A stretch of 5,386 nt of DNA, from assembly GCA_030632405.1 (NCBI GenBank), contig DAOVUU010000212.1, positions 1 through 5,386 of the forward strand, written 5' to 3'. This document shows positions 4,703-5,386 of the stretch, in pieces. This DNA is from Desulfobulbaceae bacterium (GTDB lineage: Bacteria > Desulfobacterota > Desulfobulbia > Desulfobulbales > Desulfocapsaceae). The position numbers and the translations under genes are program-made. The stretch's first letter is position 1. The number at the start of each line of letters is the position of its first letter. A model generated the notes under the pieces. The model ran no database searches. It was given only the letters and a program-made list of their open reading frames with translations, and was not told where the DNA came from.

Positions 4703-5386
4703 AGAGGCTGAGCGCGTTTTAAGAATATGCAATGCCTGCCGATATTGTGAGGGGTTCTGTGCAGTTTTCCCTGCAATGGAGCTGCGCAGAACCTTTACCG
4801 AAGGGGATTTAAAATATCTGGCAAACCTTTGTCATAACTGCCGGGACTGCTATTATGCATGCCAATATGCCCCACCCCACGATTTTGATCTTAATTTTCC
4901 AAAAGCAATGGCCGAATTGCGTCTTGAGACGTATAAAGAATTTGCGTGGCCGAAATCTCTGTCTGGCCTCTTCCGCCGAAACGGCTTTTCAGTAACCGTG
5001 ATCTCTCTGCTCTGCGTGGTTTTTGTAGCATCATTCACATTCATTTCCCAGGGAGTCGAAGCTGTGAAAGGAGTGCATACTGGAGCGAATTCATTCTATA
5101 ATGTCATTCCATACTGGGCAATGCTGTTGCCATTCACACTTCTCGCCGGATTGGCTGTTTTGAGTTTTTGGAAGAGTGTCAGCAGGTTCTGGCAGGAAAC
5201 CGGCACGAATTCAAAACCGCTGTTTAGCTTTGAAGCAAATATGGGTGCCACCTGGGATGTGTTACGGCTTAAATATCTGGATGGTGGCGGGTACGGCTGC
5301 AACTACCCCGACGACCGTTTCAGCATGATACGTCGGAATTTACACCATCTGGTCTTTTACGGCTTTGCCCTGTGCATGATCTCAAC
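4686..5386 (+). CDS. tcuB: TcuB/CitB-type iron-sulfur membrane electron-transfer protein, 3' end outside window
   Basis: The frame is open from ATG 4686 to the right edge: 233 full codons of a protein usually near 380 residues. TcuB reoxidises the reduced flavin of TcuA and passes electrons to the quinone pool. Two 4Fe-4S-type cysteine clusters lie near the N-terminus: CNACRYCEGFC (Cys15, 18, 21, 25) and CHNCRDCYYAC (Cys49, 52, 55, 59), each with spacing 2-2-3. Hydrophobic segments follow at about 101-121 and 140-162, and a third begins at about 220. The block GCNYPDDR (204-211), then RRNLHHLVFYGF with its His pair, is highly characteristic of TcuB/CitB and the C-terminal half of CobZ; such histidines in a membrane segment are candidate haem ligands. 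The start is set by AGGAGG 9 nt upstream and overlaps the end of tcuA by 17 bp. The cut is due only to the window edge. Confidence 0.9.
   Translation, partial: MQKTIKEAERVLRICNACRYCEGFCAVFPAMELRRTFTEGDLKYLANLCHNCRDCYYACQYAPPHDFDLNFPKAMAELRLETYKEFAWPKSLSGLFRRNGFSVTVISLLCVVFVASFTFISQGVEAVKGVHTGANSFYNVIPYWAMLLPFTLLAGLAVLSFWKSVSRFWQETGTNSKPLFSFEANMGATWDVLRLKYLDGGGYGCNYPDDRFSMIRRNLHHLVFYGFALCMIS

Noticed and set aside
4853..5302. Open frames on the - strand opposite tcuB
   Set aside because: They are antisense shadows of a strongly conserved gene and have no features of their own.
1..5386. CRISPR array, tRNA, rRNA or transposase genes
   Set aside because: I looked for regularly spaced direct repeats, cloverleaf structures and transposase motifs and saw none. 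The only repeat elements are the palindrome at 1445-1542 and possible small fragments.

Overview
The window reads as a stretch of chromosome from a Gram-negative anaerobe, most likely a member of the Desulfobacterales or a relative in the Desulfobacterota. This is inferred from style and not proven. The histidine kinase begins with the (M)xKKPTYxELEQRxxELE signature that I associate with sensor kinases of that group. The intergenic regions also carry palindromic repeat text of a kind I recall from the same genomes.

Layout, left to right. (1) The 3' part of a poly-gamma-glutamate hydrolase family gene runs in from the left edge on the + strand. It converges on, and overlaps by 26 bp, a NarL/LuxR-type response regulator on the - strand. 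(2) A gap of about 700 bp without a convincing protein gene (1189-1895) separates that regulator from the next, divergent gene. The gap is not empty. It holds a 98-bp imperfect palindrome of REP/MITE type (1445-1542), then a run of consecutive hairpins ending in a strong + strand intrinsic terminator (about 1561-1755), then a weak promoter candidate. The terminator has no gene in front of it, so the segment is a candidate small RNA or structured leader. (3) A soluble histidine kinase and a stand-alone receiver protein follow, joined by a 4-bp ATGA overlap. (4) After a 144-bp gap comes tcuA (FAD-dependent tricarballylate dehydrogenase family), overlapping by 17 bp the start of tcuB (Fe-S and membrane electron-transfer partner), which runs off the right edge.

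How the parts may work together. TcuA/TcuB form the known pair that oxidises tricarballylate to cis-aconitate and passes the electrons to the membrane. In Salmonella the genes are governed by a LysR-type regulator, TcuR. None is seen here; the nearest upstream regulators are two-component proteins. The kinase has no periplasmic or PAS sensor and its partner receiver has no output domain. The only DNA-binding regulator in the window is the divergent NarL-type protein, so a relay from kinase to receiver to another output is plausible but is inference. The most notable unexplained element is the hairpin-rich segment with the orphan terminator.
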